A stretch of 64,000 nt of DNA from Flavobacterium denitrificans DSM 15936 (GCF_000425445.1 NZ_KE384377.1:484948-548947), one strand, 5' to 3'. Positions 35,133 to 43,663 are shown, numbered from the stretch's first letter. Numbers and translations are program-made. Notes: generated by a model from the sequence alone, not told the origin.

Positions 35133-36412
35133 AAAGGGTTTAATGAATTTATGGTTTGGTTTTGATTGTTTTTGAAATCGACAGTTACAAAATAAATTGT
35201 GGTTAAAAATGATATTCCTAAGTAAATCAAAATGATGTAATTAGAAAACGAAAAAATTGTATTTAAGCCAAACCAGTCTCCGTTGTAAGTTATGATTCCA
35301 ATTGCAGCGCTAAATCGGAATCCTTCCCACAAAATGGCATATTTGCTTTTATCCATTAACTCACTGTAGCTATATATTGTTATAAAAATGAAAAATCCGT
35401 AGATAAAAATGTTTGGCAGACCGATTTTGGCAATATTATCAAACAAATAACTGACAAACAAAAGTGTTATTAGCACTTGAGCAACGGACCAATAAATTAG
35501 TTTTTGTGAGTTTTGTGTACCATATTTTTCAAAATCAAATACATTCTCAATTTTGTTTACCGGATATTTCTCTTCAAAATTTTTGGGTCTCCAACCAGTT
35601 GGCTTAAACCAAATAGTGAATTTGTCATTCCAGTTTTCAGCACGCCAAGCATCTTTAATAAGGAGTGTTAAATGCTGAAAATTAATTTTTATTGGATTCC
35701 AAGTATTTGCTGGTCTCGTGATGCCAAAAACGGGTGGAACATCATCTAATTCGGCTTGAAAAGTACCAAATAATTTGTCCCAAAAAATAAAAATCTGTGA
35801 GTGGTTTTTATCTAAATATTCAGGATTTATGGCATGATGCACTCGGTGATGTGAAGGCGTTACAATAATATGTTCCAAAACGCCCATTTTGTTGATATGT
35901 TTGGTATGGTACCAAAATTGTAAAAACAAATGAAGCGGCAACGTAATTGCAATGACTGAAGCTGGAACTCCCAAAAGTGCTGCGGGAATCAATAAAAATG
36001 TAAAAAGGTTCACTAAACTAGCAATAGGCTGACGCAATGCACACGCAAGATTAAATTCTTCGCTGGAGTGATGAATAGCATGTTTGTTCCAAAGAAAATT
36101 GATTTGATGCGCCAATCGGTGGCTCCAATAACCGTAAAAATCAATAACAAAAAAAGCTATAAAATAGGAGAGTACGCTTGGTTCCATGTGTTGTAAAGCA
36201 ATTTTAGAAACAAGCCATTCATAGGAAATAAAAGTAATGCTCAAGCCCAATACATCTTTTACCGAATTAGTGATTCCGGAACTGATGCTCGATACGCTGT
36301 CGATTAAAGGTGCCGTGTCGTTTTTTTTATAAATGCCATAAATTTTTTCAAAAATGATTAAAGCCAAAAAAACGGGCATCGCAATGATTAGTATTTTTCC
36401 GTATTCTTCCAT
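35129..36412 (-). CDS. Fatty acid hydroxylase superfamily protein, alkylglycerol monooxygenase-like
   Basis: 427 residues, integral membrane. The di-iron histidine motifs are complete: H98-x3-H102 (SHRLAH), H111-x2-H114-H115 (HAIHH) and H189-x2-H192-H193 (HRVHH), with a further His pair at 169/172. The overall layout, with several C-terminal helices after the catalytic domain, is closer to alkylglycerol monooxygenase (TMEM195 type, about 445 residues) than to short sterol desaturases. That enzyme cleaves the ether bond of alkylglycerols. Its ATG follows directly after the T run of a hairpin whose loop holds a -7 element. It is coupled to the lysoplasmalogenase by a 4-base overlap. Confidence 0.85.
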   Translation of the reverse strand: MEEYGKILIIAMPVFLALIIFEKIYGIYKKNDTAPLIDSVSSISSGITNSVKDVLGLSITFISYEWLVSKIALQHMEPSVLSYFIAFFVIDFYGYWSHRLAHQINFLWNKHAIHHSSEEFNLACALRQPIASLVNLFTFLLIPAALLGVPASVIAITLPLHLFLQFWYHTKHINKMGVLEHIIVTPSHHRVHHAINPEYLDKNHSQIFIFWDKLFGTFQAELDDVPPVFGITRPANTWNPIKINFQHLTLLIKDAWRAENWNDKFTIWFKPTGWRPKNFEEKYPVNKIENVFDFEKYGTQNSQKLIYWSVAQVLITLLFVSYLFDNIAKIGLPNIFIYGFFIFITIYSYSELMDKSKYAILWEGFRFSAAIGIITYNGDWFGLNTIFSFSNYIILIYLGISFLTTIYFVTVDFKNNQNQTINSLNPL

Positions 36413-36414
36413 AA

Positions 36415-36463
36415 AAAAAGCATTCTATTTTATCCAAATATAGAATAAAATAGAATGCTTTTT
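36415..36463 (-). terminator. clpS terminator with a promoter element in its loop
   Basis: A perfect 19-base stem (36415-36433 with 36445-36463) and an 11-base loop. Read on the minus strand, it ends the clpS transcript with a T run. The loop contains TATATTTG (36442-36435 on the minus strand), an exact TAnnTTTG -7 element. Transcription would start about 15-20 bases before the next gene's ATG at 36412. No TTG is at the normal -33 distance. Confidence 0.75.
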
Positions 36464-36476
36464 AAATTATTTGCAA

Positions 36477-36752
36477 TTAAACAATCTCTGCGCTCAATCC
36501 AGCTTCTAAAAGTTGTGTACATTGTGGTTTTAACTTGTCAAGCGGACCCGTTTTTACAGTGCATTTTCCGTTGTAATGTACAATTAAAGAACATTGTTCT
36601 GCTTGTTCCGCCGTGTGGCTGCATACACGCATCAAAGTATCAATTACGTGGTCAAAAGTGTTTACATCGTCATTATAAACAATAATTTCATTATTAAAAA
36701 CCGTTGCTTCTTTCTCGCGAACTCTTTCTCTTACTTTTTCTTTAGTACTCAT
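36477..36752 (-). CDS. clpS: ATP-dependent Clp protease adaptor ClpS
   Basis: 91 residues. It is the adaptor that brings N-degron substrates to the ClpA/C-P protease. The core IIVYNDDVNTFDHVIDTLMRV carries the conserved N-D-D-x-N-T motif that binds the N-terminal residue of the substrate. HTAEQAEQCSLIVHYNGKC follows as in the family. It lies 35 bases after prmA on the same strand, and a strong terminator closes the unit. Confidence 0.97.
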   Translation of the reverse strand: MSTKEKVRERVREKEATVFNNEIIVYNDDVNTFDHVIDTLMRVCSHTAEQAEQCSLIVHYNGKCTVKTGPLDKLKPQCTQLLEAGLSAEIV

Positions 36753-36787
36753 CTTGTTTCGTTTTTGTACTTTGTAATTAACTGTAA

Positions 36788-37621
36788 CTAATTTACGTAT
36801 TTTAATGAAACCCAGTTGTTTCTTTGAAATTTTTTAACATATGTAAGCCCTTTTTCAACACAAGACGCATCAATAAACGGAATGTCTTCTTCATAAAAAC
36901 CGCTGAATAAAATAATTCCTTTTGGGTTCAAAGAATCAACATAAGCTTGCATATCGTTCAACAAAATATTTCTGTTGATATTAGCAATAATCAAATCGTA
37001 TTTTTTTCCTGCCAATAAAGCCGCATCGCCTTCATAAACGCTGATGTGCTTGCAGTTATTGCGTTCTGCATTTTCAATAGAGTTCAAATAACACCAGTTG
37101 TCAATGTCAATGGCATCGATTGGTTCAGCGCCTTTCATTTCAGCTAAAATAGCCAAAATAGCAGTTCCGCAACCCATATCAAGAGTTTTTAAACCTTTTA
37201 CATCCATTTCTAATAAATGCTGAATCATCATGTGAGTTGTCTCGTGATGACCTGTTCCAAAACTCATTTTAGGCTCAATTACGATATCAAATTCTGCGTC
37301 AGTTTTTGGATGAAATGGAGCACGAACGTGGCATTTTCCGTCAACATCTATTGGTTCAAAGTTCTTTTCCCATTCTTCGTTCCAGTTTACCTGATCGATT
37401 TCTTCAACTGTATATTCAATTTTAAACTCTTCAGATTGTAAAATGTAAATATCATCCAGAATATTCTCATCCCATAAATCTTTCTTTACAAAAGCCGAAA
37501 TTCCGTTTTCAGTTTCTGTGAAACTTTCAAACGCTTTTTCGCCCAATTCCGCAACTAAAATTTCAGAACCCAATTCTTTTGGTTCGATTGTAAAATGATA
37601 TCCTAAATAGATGTTCGACAT
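36788..37621 (-). CDS. prmA: Ribosomal protein L11 methyltransferase
   Basis: 277 residues. It is an S-adenosylmethionine-dependent methylase of ribosomal protein L11. The N-terminal domain (1-110) is of the PrmA type. The Rossmann domain has TLDMGCGTAILAILA (motif I), then IDAIDIDNW and DLIIANINRNIL. The start ATG at 37621 is chosen; an in-frame TTG at 37639 lies inside the -7 promoter element. It precedes clpS, an order that is common in Bacteroidota. Confidence 0.95.
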   Translation of the reverse strand: MSNIYLGYHFTIEPKELGSEILVAELGEKAFESFTETENGISAFVKKDLWDENILDDIYILQSEEFKIEYTVEEIDQVNWNEEWEKNFEPIDVDGKCHVRAPFHPKTDAEFDIVIEPKMSFGTGHHETTHMMIQHLLEMDVKGLKTLDMGCGTAILAILAEMKGAEPIDAIDIDNWCYLNSIENAERNNCKHISVYEGDAALLAGKKYDLIIANINRNILLNDMQAYVDSLNPKGIILFSGFYEEDIPFIDASCVEKGLTYVKKFQRNNWVSLKYVN

Positions 37622-37636
37622 AAATAAAAATTTTTG

Positions 37637-37644
37637 CAAAGGTA
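37637..37644 (-). promoter_or_regulatory. -7 promoter element before prmA
   Basis: TACCTTTG on the minus strand (37644-37637) fits TAnnTTTG exactly and lies 15 bases before the prmA ATG. No clear -33 TTG at the usual spacing. Confidence 0.5.
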
Positions 37645-37711
37645 AGAATACAAAGTAAAAGTTGTCTATAAATTTATCAGAACATTGATAATTTAAGAAT
37701 AATTTAAAACA

Positions 37712-37744
37712 AAAAAGTGTTCGCCGTGGCGAACACTTTTTTTT
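37712..37744. terminator. tpiA terminator
   Basis: AAAAAGTGTTCGCC (37712-37725) pairs with GGCGAACACTTTTT (37728-37741). It is GC-rich in the stem top and has T runs on both strands. Confidence 0.92.
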
Positions 37745-37760
37745 ATAATGTAAGATTTCA

Positions 37761-37795
37761 AAATCTAAAATCTAAAATCTAAAATCTAAAATTAG
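37761..37795. repeat. AAATCTA tandem repeat, period 7
   Basis: Four perfect AAATCTA units (37761-37788) and a fifth variant, AAATTAG, that overlaps the tpiA stop codon. One of several 7- or 8-base arrays in the spacers of this window. Confidence 0.8.
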
Positions 37796-38544
37796 ATAGC
37801 TGTTACAATTGCCAAGAAATCATCAGCTTTTAAAGCGGCACCTCCAATTAGACCACCATCTACGTCTGGTTTAGAGAAGATTTCTTTTGCGTTTTCTGGC
37901 TTAACAGAACCACCGTATAAAATAGAAACTTCGTCAGCGATTTCAGCTCCAAAAGCTTTGCGGATAGTTTCTCTGATGAATTCGTGCATTTCCTGAGCTT
38001 GTTCTGGTGAAGCAGTTTCTCCTGTTCCGATAGCCCAAACTGGTTCGTAAGCCAAAACAATTTTAGACCAAGATTCTTTTGCAATGTGGAAAACACCGTC
38101 ACGTAATTGATTTTCAACAATATTGAAGTGATTTCCAGATTGACGATCTTTTAATTCTTCTCCAAAACAGAAAATTACTGTCATATCATGTTTCAAAGCT
38201 GTATCAACTTTGTTTGCGATTAATGCATCAGTTTCGTGGAAAATAGCTCTGCGCTCAGAGTGACCTAAAATTACTGTATTAACGCCAATGCTTGTCAACA
38301 TATCTGCAGAAATTTCTCCTGTAAAAGCACCGCCTTCAGCTTGGTGAACATTTTGAGCAGAAACTCCAATTGGTGTGTTTTTTAATTTTGAAGCAGCCGC
38401 TTGTAAGTTTACAAAAGTTGGAGCTACAATTACTTGTGCATTAGTTTTTGCTGGAATTTTAGCAATTAATTCATTCAATAATTCTTCAGTCTGTGCAGCA
38501 TTTTTATGCATTTTCCAGTTTCCTGCAACAATCGATTTTCTCAT
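37792..38544 (-). CDS. tpiA: Triosephosphate isomerase
   Basis: 250 residues. It interconverts dihydroxyacetone phosphate and glyceraldehyde 3-phosphate in glycolysis. All key motifs are present: VAGNWKMHK with the catalytic Lys, LGHSERRAIF with the catalytic His, AYEPVWAIGTG with the catalytic Glu and loop 6, and SILYGGSVKP for phosphate binding. It lies in a minus-strand run between the thioredoxin lipoprotein gene and prmA, with its own terminator. Confidence 0.99.
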   Translation of the reverse strand: MRKSIVAGNWKMHKNAAQTEELLNELIAKIPAKTNAQVIVAPTFVNLQAAASKLKNTPIGVSAQNVHQAEGGAFTGEISADMLTSIGVNTVILGHSERRAIFHETDALIANKVDTALKHDMTVIFCFGEELKDRQSGNHFNIVENQLRDGVFHIAKESWSKIVLAYEPVWAIGTGETASPEQAQEMHEFIRETIRKAFGAEIADEVSILYGGSVKPENAKEIFSKPDVDGGLIGGAALKADDFLAIVTAI

Positions 38545-38588
38545 TTTGGTAGTTTTTATTATTCTTTTAATTTTTTGTTTTTTTTAAT

Positions 38589-39098
38589 TTAAAATGCCTT
38601 GTTATCTTTTAAACCTTTTAATGTTTCGTCGATTTTAACAAAATCTGTTTCAATGGCACGATAAAGCGCAATTTTTCCTGTTTTGTCAACAATGATGTAA
38701 CGCGGAATCCAATCTAAGTCGATAGCTTTTCCAAAAAGACCTTTCATACCATCATTCATCATATAATGATCGCCTTTTAATTCATGTTTTTCAATTCCAG
38801 CCTTCCATTTATCTGCCGTTTTATCTGCTGAAATAAATAAGTAAGACACATCTGGGTTATTGGCTTGTAATTCTTTTAATTTTGGCATTGCTTTTACACA
38901 ATCACCACACCATGAAGCCCAAACTTCAATAACTAAAGTTTTTCCTTTGTATTTTTTTAGAATGTTTTTGAAAGCAACTTGGCTTCCGTCTGAAGCTAAT
39001 AATTTTTCAGATAAAGCCTCTTTTGAAAATTCTTTTTTCTGAGCTTGAGAGCAAGAGAATGTTATAAACGCAATAACGACTAGGGCTAATTGTTTCAT
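38589..39098 (-). CDS. Thioredoxin-like lipoprotein (TlpA/ResA type)
   Basis: 169 residues. The signal with lipobox ITFSC (Cys 16) suggests a lipoprotein. The thioredoxin fold (about 30-160) has WASWCGDC with redox cysteines C64 and C67, and IPRYIIVDKTG with the cis-Pro. It may keep envelope thiols reduced. The gene lies 44 bases before tpiA. The upstream DoxX/MauE-like protein could be its electron partner, but they are separated by 507 bases. Confidence 0.9.
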   Translation of the reverse strand: MKQLALVVIAFITFSCSQAQKKEFSKEALSEKLLASDGSQVAFKNILKKYKGKTLVIEVWASWCGDCVKAMPKLKELQANNPDVSYLFISADKTADKWKAGIEKHELKGDHYMMNDGMKGLFGKAIDLDWIPRYIIVDKTGKIALYRAIETDFVKIDETLKGLKDNKAF

Positions 39099-39605
39099 AT
39101 TATATTTTAATTGTTTTAATTAAGTACTGAATTCACAAAGTTAAACAAACAAATGGAATGCCAAATGGAGATTAACAAAATTTGAACAGTCGTTTATTTT
39201 GTAACAAAACATGGAATTTCGGTTAGAAAAAGGGGAGTGAAATCGTAATAGTTGGGTTAAAATTCCTGAGTTTTTTTGATTGCATTTTTCAAAAGATGAA
39301 AAACGGATTGATTTTTTTGTTTTGAAAGAAATTTTAAAGAAGAAAAAACGTCGTGACGGAATCAAAAAAGTCTTCGGTATTAATTTTTTTTCGAAGACTT
39401 TCTATCTGTTTTTTATTCAAAGATCAATTCAAATCATAATTTTCATTTGCCCATTTTTTGCAAGGAAAAAGCCATCTGATTTTTCATAAATTGTTAAAAT
39501 ATTTCAACGTCGCATTGACCATTTTTACTATTTAAAAAAATCAAAAACAAAAAAAAACGCCAATAATCAAAAAGAATATTGGCGTCGTTTTTATTAAAGT
39601 TGCTT
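39099..39605. other. 507-base spacer without a gene
   Basis: No credible coding sequence was found: the short frames are rich in Lys, Phe and Ile and have no family resemblance. It holds a hairpin AAAGTCTTCG (39367-39376) with CGAAGACTTT (39392-39401), and a terminator near 39560. Confidence 0.5.
39550..39592 (-). terminator. Terminator after the DoxX/MauE-like gene
   Basis: ACGCCAATA (39557-39565) pairs with TATTGGCGT (39577-39585). On the minus strand the stem is followed by a T run (the A run at 39549-39557). Confidence 0.85.
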
Positions 39606-40727
39606 TTAAATACCATACGCAACATCAGATAATTTCAAATCATCGACGTCGTTGTAATGTACTTTTTGAACAATTGTTCCTTTGTGCAAGACTACAATGC
39701 TCGGATTTGCTCTTTCAACCGTTTTTAAAGCTGTTGCGTCGCAGAAATAAAAATCAACATTCAAACCATATTGCTTTTTAGCTTTTGCAATTTCGTCAGG
39801 TCCAGAAGCGGTCATCCCAATTACTTTATAACCTTTTGCTTTTGCGTCTTGATTTACTTTTTCTAATTTTTTCATTCCTTCAGGATTCGATAAAGCCAAG
39901 TCATAAGTTACAAAAATCACTAATTTAGGGTCCTGCAAAAATTCTGCTTTGTAGTCAGAATCATCTTTTGTCATCGTGAAATCGTGAATTGGCGGAACAT
40001 ATCCTTCTGTAATTACTTTGTCTTTTCTGTCAACAAAAGTGGCGCCTTCAGGAATGTTCATTAAATCTTTCTCAGTAAATTCTTTATCTACTCCGTTTAC
40101 TTTGTAAATGAAAATCATCTCAACCACAGATTTTGGAGCGCCTTCTGGAATTTCCATTCCTTTTTCAATATTGGTTCCAACTTTATACGGGCGGAAATCT
40201 TTAATCGGATTGTGATTTAAAACCCAAACTGCCATAAATACACAAAGAATAATGCTGATTAATACGACGATATTAGTAAGCATTTTTGAAAATAATGGTT
40301 TTACTAATTTTTTGTTGATGAATAAAATCAAGATAAAGAAAAGTAAAACAATATCTTTGGTAAATGATTGCCAAGGCGTTAAATGCAAAGCGTCTCCAAA
40401 ACAACCGCAATCTTTTACTACATCAAAATAAGCAGAATAGAAGGTAAGGAAGGTAAAGAAAACGATTAATAATAATAAAGCCCAAATCGTCAATTTTGAT
40501 TTATAACCCACCAAAAGCATTACGCCCAAAACTACTTCTAAAATCACCAAAAAGATTGCTAATCCTAAAGCCAAAGGCTCTAAAAATGGCATGTTGAAAA
40601 CTGGTTCACTGAAATATTCAGCTAGTTTATAAGAGAATCCAACTGGGTCATTTAATTTGATTAATCCAGAAATGATAAATAATACACCGACAAATAATCG
40701 GGAAAATTGGGTAATGATGTTTTTCAT
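39606..40727 (-). CDS. DoxX/MauE-like membrane protein with C-terminal thioredoxin-like region (BT_3928 type)
   Basis: 373 residues. Five hydrophobic helices at about 5-25, 50-72, 78-97, 123-140 and 150-172 form a DoxX/MauE-like unit, with a Cys-Gly-Cys motif in KDCGCFGDALHL. MauE-type proteins handle disulfides. The periplasmic or cytosolic C-terminal part (about 250-373) resembles a thioredoxin fold without a CxxC (YKVIGMTASGPDEIAKAKKQ). This fused layout is known in Bacteroidota as the BT_3928 family. A role in redox of envelope proteins is inferred. It follows the DUF1599 gene. Confidence 0.8.
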   Translation of the reverse strand: MKNIITQFSRLFVGVLFIISGLIKLNDPVGFSYKLAEYFSEPVFNMPFLEPLALGLAIFLVILEVVLGVMLLVGYKSKLTIWALLLLIVFFTFLTFYSAYFDVVKDCGCFGDALHLTPWQSFTKDIVLLFFILILFINKKLVKPLFSKMLTNIVVLISIILCVFMAVWVLNHNPIKDFRPYKVGTNIEKGMEIPEGAPKSVVEMIFIYKVNGVDKEFTEKDLMNIPEGATFVDRKDKVITEGYVPPIHDFTMTKDDSDYKAEFLQDPKLVIFVTYDLALSNPEGMKKLEKVNQDAKAKGYKVIGMTASGPDEIAKAKKQYGLNVDFYFCDATALKTVERANPSIVVLHKGTIVQKVHYNDVDDLKLSDVAYGI

Positions 40728-40751
40728 GATAATTTATTTGGGATTTTTTTT

Positions 40752-40836
40752 GCCACGACCCGAGCGATAGCGAACTGGCGGAGCAATTTCACAAATTTTC
40801 ACAAATCAATTCGTGGAGATTAGTGAAATTCGTGGC
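40752..40836. repeat. Inverted GCCACGA/TCGTGGC spacer element
   Basis: GCCACGA (40752-40758) opposes TCGTGGC (40830-40836), with an inner TCGTGG at 40811-40816. It contains AATTTCACAAATTTTCACAA(AT) (40785-40806), which is repeated base for base at 43685-43706. Confidence 0.65.
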
Positions 40837-40843
40837 TAAATAT

Positions 40844-41383
40844 TTATTTGATAGGATTAAGAATCAGAGCAAAAACAGAATAATTAATCATATCCTGATA
40901 ATTAGCATCAATTCCTTCAGAAACTAAAGTTTTTCCTTTGTTGTCTTCAATTTGCTTAACGCGAAGGAGTTTTTGCAGAATCAAATCAGTTAAAGAACTC
41001 ACGCGCATATCACGCCAAGCTTCTCCGTAATCGTGGTTTTTGGCTTCCATTAAATCTTTTGTCAATTTAACTTTAGCATCATATAATTCAGTTGCTTTTT
41101 CAACGTCAAGATCCGGCTGATCAACTACGCCTAATTCTAACTGAATCAAAGCCATGATAGAATAATTAATGATTCCGATAAATTCTCCTTTTTCATCTTC
41201 ATCCACTTTGCGGACTTCATTTTCCTGTAAACTTCGGATTCGTTGCGCCTTGATGAAAATTTGATCGGTCAATGACGGAAGTCTTAAAATTCTCCATGCA
41301 CTGCCGTAATCTTTCATTTTATTGATGTACAATGTTCGGCAAATCGCGATAACATTATCAAATTCTTGGGAAGTATTCTTCAT
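40844..41383 (-). CDS. DUF1599 protein with internal duplication
   Basis: 179 residues, cytoplasmic and helical. Two similar halves: residues 20-85 (MKDYGSAWRILRLPSLTDQI, ending in INYSIMALIQLELG) and 115-178 (NHDYGEAWRDMRVSSLTDLI, ending in INYSVFALIL). Each half has D-Y-G-x-A-W-R and an S-L-T-D motif. The family function is not established. The divergent neighbour is folP, a position I have seen for this family in Bacteroidota. Confidence 0.85.
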   Translation of the reverse strand: MKNTSQEFDNVIAICRTLYINKMKDYGSAWRILRLPSLTDQIFIKAQRIRSLQENEVRKVDEDEKGEFIGIINYSIMALIQLELGVVDQPDLDVEKATELYDAKVKLTKDLMEAKNHDYGEAWRDMRVSSLTDLILQKLLRVKQIEDNKGKTLVSEGIDANYQDMINYSVFALILNPIK

Positions 41384-41520
41384 TTATATGCTGTATATTT
41401 GCTTAAATTTTTTCAAAAATAAGGATAATTTTTTAAGAGTTTCAAGTTTCAGGTTTTCTTTGTTCCAAGTTTTTTCTAAACAAAGTGTTAACAGGGATAA
41501 ACTTGAAATTGAAAATAATG

Positions 41521-41632
41521 TTTCAAGTTTCAGGTTTCACGTTTGCTTCGTCAGTTCGGCTTTCAGCCTCGGGTTAAGTTCCAGAACTTGTGCAATCTGC
41601 ATCAACTTGAAACTTGAAACTTGAAACCTGAA
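41521..41632. repeat. Paired 7-base arrays in inverted orientation
   Basis: TTTCAAG, TTTCAGG, TTTCACG (41521-41541) are opposed by ACTTGAA three times and ACCTGAA (41605-41632), just before folP. A shorter TTCAAGTTTCAGG also occurs near 41441. Confidence 0.7.
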
Positions 41633-41644
41633 ATAAAATAAACA

Positions 41645-42469
41645 ATGACTATTAACTGTAAAGGCGAACTTATCGATTTCTCGATTCCTAAAGTTCTGGG
41701 AATCCTGAATGTTACGCCAAATTCTTTCTTTGACGGAGGAAAATATAAAAACGAAGACGAGATTATTTCGCAAGTCGATAAAATGATTTCTGAAGGAGCA
41801 ACGTTTATCGATATTGGTGCCTATTCCAGCAAGCCAAGTGCAGAATTTGTTTCGGAACAAGAAGAAATCGACCGAATTGTTCCAGCCATAGAATTGATTT
41901 TAAAGCATTTTCCAAACGCATTATTATCCATCGACACTTTTAGGGCCGAAGTTGCAAAAGCAAGTATTGAAAGTGGCGCAGCAATTATAAACGATATCGC
42001 AGCGGGCGAACTTGACGATAAAATGTTTGAGGTTATTGCAAAATATAATGTTCCTTATATTATGATGCACATGCGCGGAAATCCTCAAACAATGCAGAGT
42101 TTGACGCAATATGACGATATTGTTAAAGAAATGCTTTTTTATTTCTCTGAAAAAGTAAAAAAAGCAAGAAGTTTAGGAATCAACGATTTGATTTTAGATC
42201 CGGGTTTCGGTTTCGCTAAAACAACCGATCAAAATTATGAAGTGATGCAAAAGATGGAACTTTTTAATTTGTTGGAATTACCAGTTTTAGTCGGGATTTC
42301 AAGAAAATCCATGATTTATAAAACGCTTAATATAACGCCACAAGAAGCTTTAAACGGAACAACGTTTTTGAATACAATTGCGTTGACTAAAGGCGCTAAA
42401 ATTTTACGTGTCCATGATGTGAAAGAGGCGGTGGAATGTGTTGCTTTATACAACAAATTGTATATTTAA
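41645..42469 (+). CDS. folP: Dihydropteroate synthase
   Basis: 274 residues. It joins p-aminobenzoate to 6-hydroxymethyl-dihydropterin diphosphate in folate synthesis and is the target of sulfonamides. Motifs: VLGILNVTPNSFFDGGKY, DIGAYSSKPSAE, SIDTFRAEVA, MHMRGNPQTMQ, LDPGFGFAKT and the C-terminal RVHDVKEAVE. All active-site segments are present and the length is normal. It is divergent from the DUF1599 gene and followed 48 bases later by a lipoprotein gene. Confidence 0.98.
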   Translation: MTINCKGELIDFSIPKVLGILNVTPNSFFDGGKYKNEDEIISQVDKMISEGATFIDIGAYSSKPSAEFVSEQEEIDRIVPAIELILKHFPNALLSIDTFRAEVAKASIESGAAIINDIAAGELDDKMFEVIAKYNVPYIMMHMRGNPQTMQSLTQYDDIVKEMLFYFSEKVKKARSLGINDLILDPGFGFAKTTDQNYEVMQKMELFNLLELPVLVGISRKSMIYKTLNITPQEALNGTTFLNTIALTKGAKILRVHDVKEAVECVALYNKLYI

Positions 42470-42517
42470 TCTCCTCGTTCCTCGGAATTGACAAACTGTT
42501 TGCTGAAAATAAAAAAT

Positions 42518-43150
42518 ATGAAATACATCTCTTTAATTATGGCTTTCCTTCTTTTCTCCTGTGGAAAAAAAGAAGACGTTTTACTCCCAAAATCAAACAT
42601 TACAATTGTAAAAGATGTACAAGATCATTCGCCAATTTACATCTTTTTTAAAGTTAAAGGAAATGACACCATTGCTGATGTAAATAGAAAAAACAGCATC
42701 ATCTCCACCAATTGGATTTTCAATATTGACAAACGTTTACCTTTAAAATTGATAATTCCGGAAGTAATTAAATTACAGGAGAAAAAACGAGGCGACAGCG
42801 CGCATAAAAACGAAAATGCCCAAAATTATTATTCCTACGCAGATTCAATTGGAAAGAATTTAGCTTTTTTGCCTTTCACGAAAGTGTATTATAAAATGGA
42901 GAAACCTAAATTTGGAGTAGTAGTTTATTTCAAAAAAGATAATTCAGTTTTAGTAAACGGCATTTCAGTTGGGAAATCGGAATTACAACATTATTTTGAT
43001 AATATGGTTAGTGACAAACCAAATAAGTATATGTTTTCTTTTGACAAAAACATTACTTACGACGCTTATATAAAAAACAAAATTTTTATTAGCACTTTAA
43101 AGTTTCCTGTTCCAGAGATGAATCTCACAAACGAAGAATTTATTTTTTAG
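42518..43150 (+). CDS. Lipoprotein, unknown function
   Basis: 210 residues from ATG at 42518, which gives the lipoprotein signal MKYISLIMAFLLFSC (Cys 15). An upstream TTG frame from 42488 is not needed. The mature part contains SPIYIFFKVKGNDTIADVNR and later DNSVLVNGISVGKSELQHYF. This last segment resembles the ExbD/TolR-like periplasmic pattern of a beta strand followed by an amphipathic helix, but the similarity is weak. I do not recognise a family. It may share the folP transcript. Confidence 0.65.
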   Translation: MKYISLIMAFLLFSCGKKEDVLLPKSNITIVKDVQDHSPIYIFFKVKGNDTIADVNRKNSIISTNWIFNIDKRLPLKLIIPEVIKLQEKKRGDSAHKNENAQNYYSYADSIGKNLAFLPFTKVYYKMEKPKFGVVVYFKKDNSVLVNGISVGKSELQHYFDNMVSDKPNKYMFSFDKNITYDAYIKNKIFISTLKFPVPEMNLTNEEFIF

Positions 43151-43156
43151 ATTTAC

Positions 43157-43188
43157 GATTAAACAATTAAACAAATTAACGATTAAAC
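43157..43188. repeat. GATTAAAC tandem repeat, period 8
   Basis: GATTAAAC, AATTAAAC, AAATTAAC, GATTAAAC fill the spacer between two convergent genes, ending 2 bases from the rlmH stop codon. Confidence 0.75.
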
Positions 43189-43189
43189 T

Positions 43190-43663
43190 TTATTGATGAT
43201 GATAAGGTTCATTTCGTAAAATCGTAAATCCGCGATACAATTGTTCGATAAAAAACAAGCGAACCATTTGATGTGAAAACGTCATCAGCGAAAGTGAAAC
43301 TTTGCCTTGAGCTTTTTTGTAAACCGTTTCAGAAAATCCGTAAGGTCCGCCAATTACGAAAACTAATGTTTTTACTCCAGAATTCATTTTCTTTTGCAAT
43401 TCTTCAGAAAAACCAACGCTGGAAAAGTTTTTTCCGTTTTCATCCAATAAAATTAACTGATCGGTTGCGGAAAGCTTTGACAAAATCAATTCGCCTTCTT
43501 TTTCTTTTTGCTGACTTTCAGATAAGTTTTTTACGTTTTTGATATCAGGAATAATCTCTAAATCAAATTTGATGTAAAACGACAAACGTTTGGTGTAATC
43601 GTCAATCAAAGTTTGAAGCGATTTGTTGTCTGTTTTTCCTATTGCAATAAGTTTGATGTTCAT
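43190..43663 (-). CDS. rlmH: 23S rRNA (pseudouridine-1915-N3)-methyltransferase
   Basis: 157 residues from ATG at 43663. A 24-codon N-terminal extension to 43735 runs through a spacer repeat and is rejected, since MNIKLIAIGKTDNKSL is the standard start. It is a SPOUT-class methylase that modifies helix 69 of 23S rRNA. Motifs: LLDENGKNFSS, FVIGGPYGFS, and the final LSLMTFSHQMVRLFFIEQLY with RNEPYHHQ. It is complete and typical. Confidence 0.97.
   Translation of the reverse strand: MNIKLIAIGKTDNKSLQTLIDDYTKRLSFYIKFDLEIIPDIKNVKNLSESQQKEKEGELILSKLSATDQLILLDENGKNFSSVGFSEELQKKMNSGVKTLVFVIGGPYGFSETVYKKAQGKVSLSLMTFSHQMVRLFFIEQLYRGFTILRNEPYHHQ

Noticed and set aside
37761..37795. Possible CRISPR array
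   Set aside because: The units are 7 bases without spacers, so it is a simple tandem repeat; no cas genes are in the window.
39280..39489. 69-codon frame in the spacer before the DoxX/MauE-like gene
   Set aside because: Low-complexity Lys/Phe/Ile composition, contains a hairpin, and shows no family resemblance or start signal.
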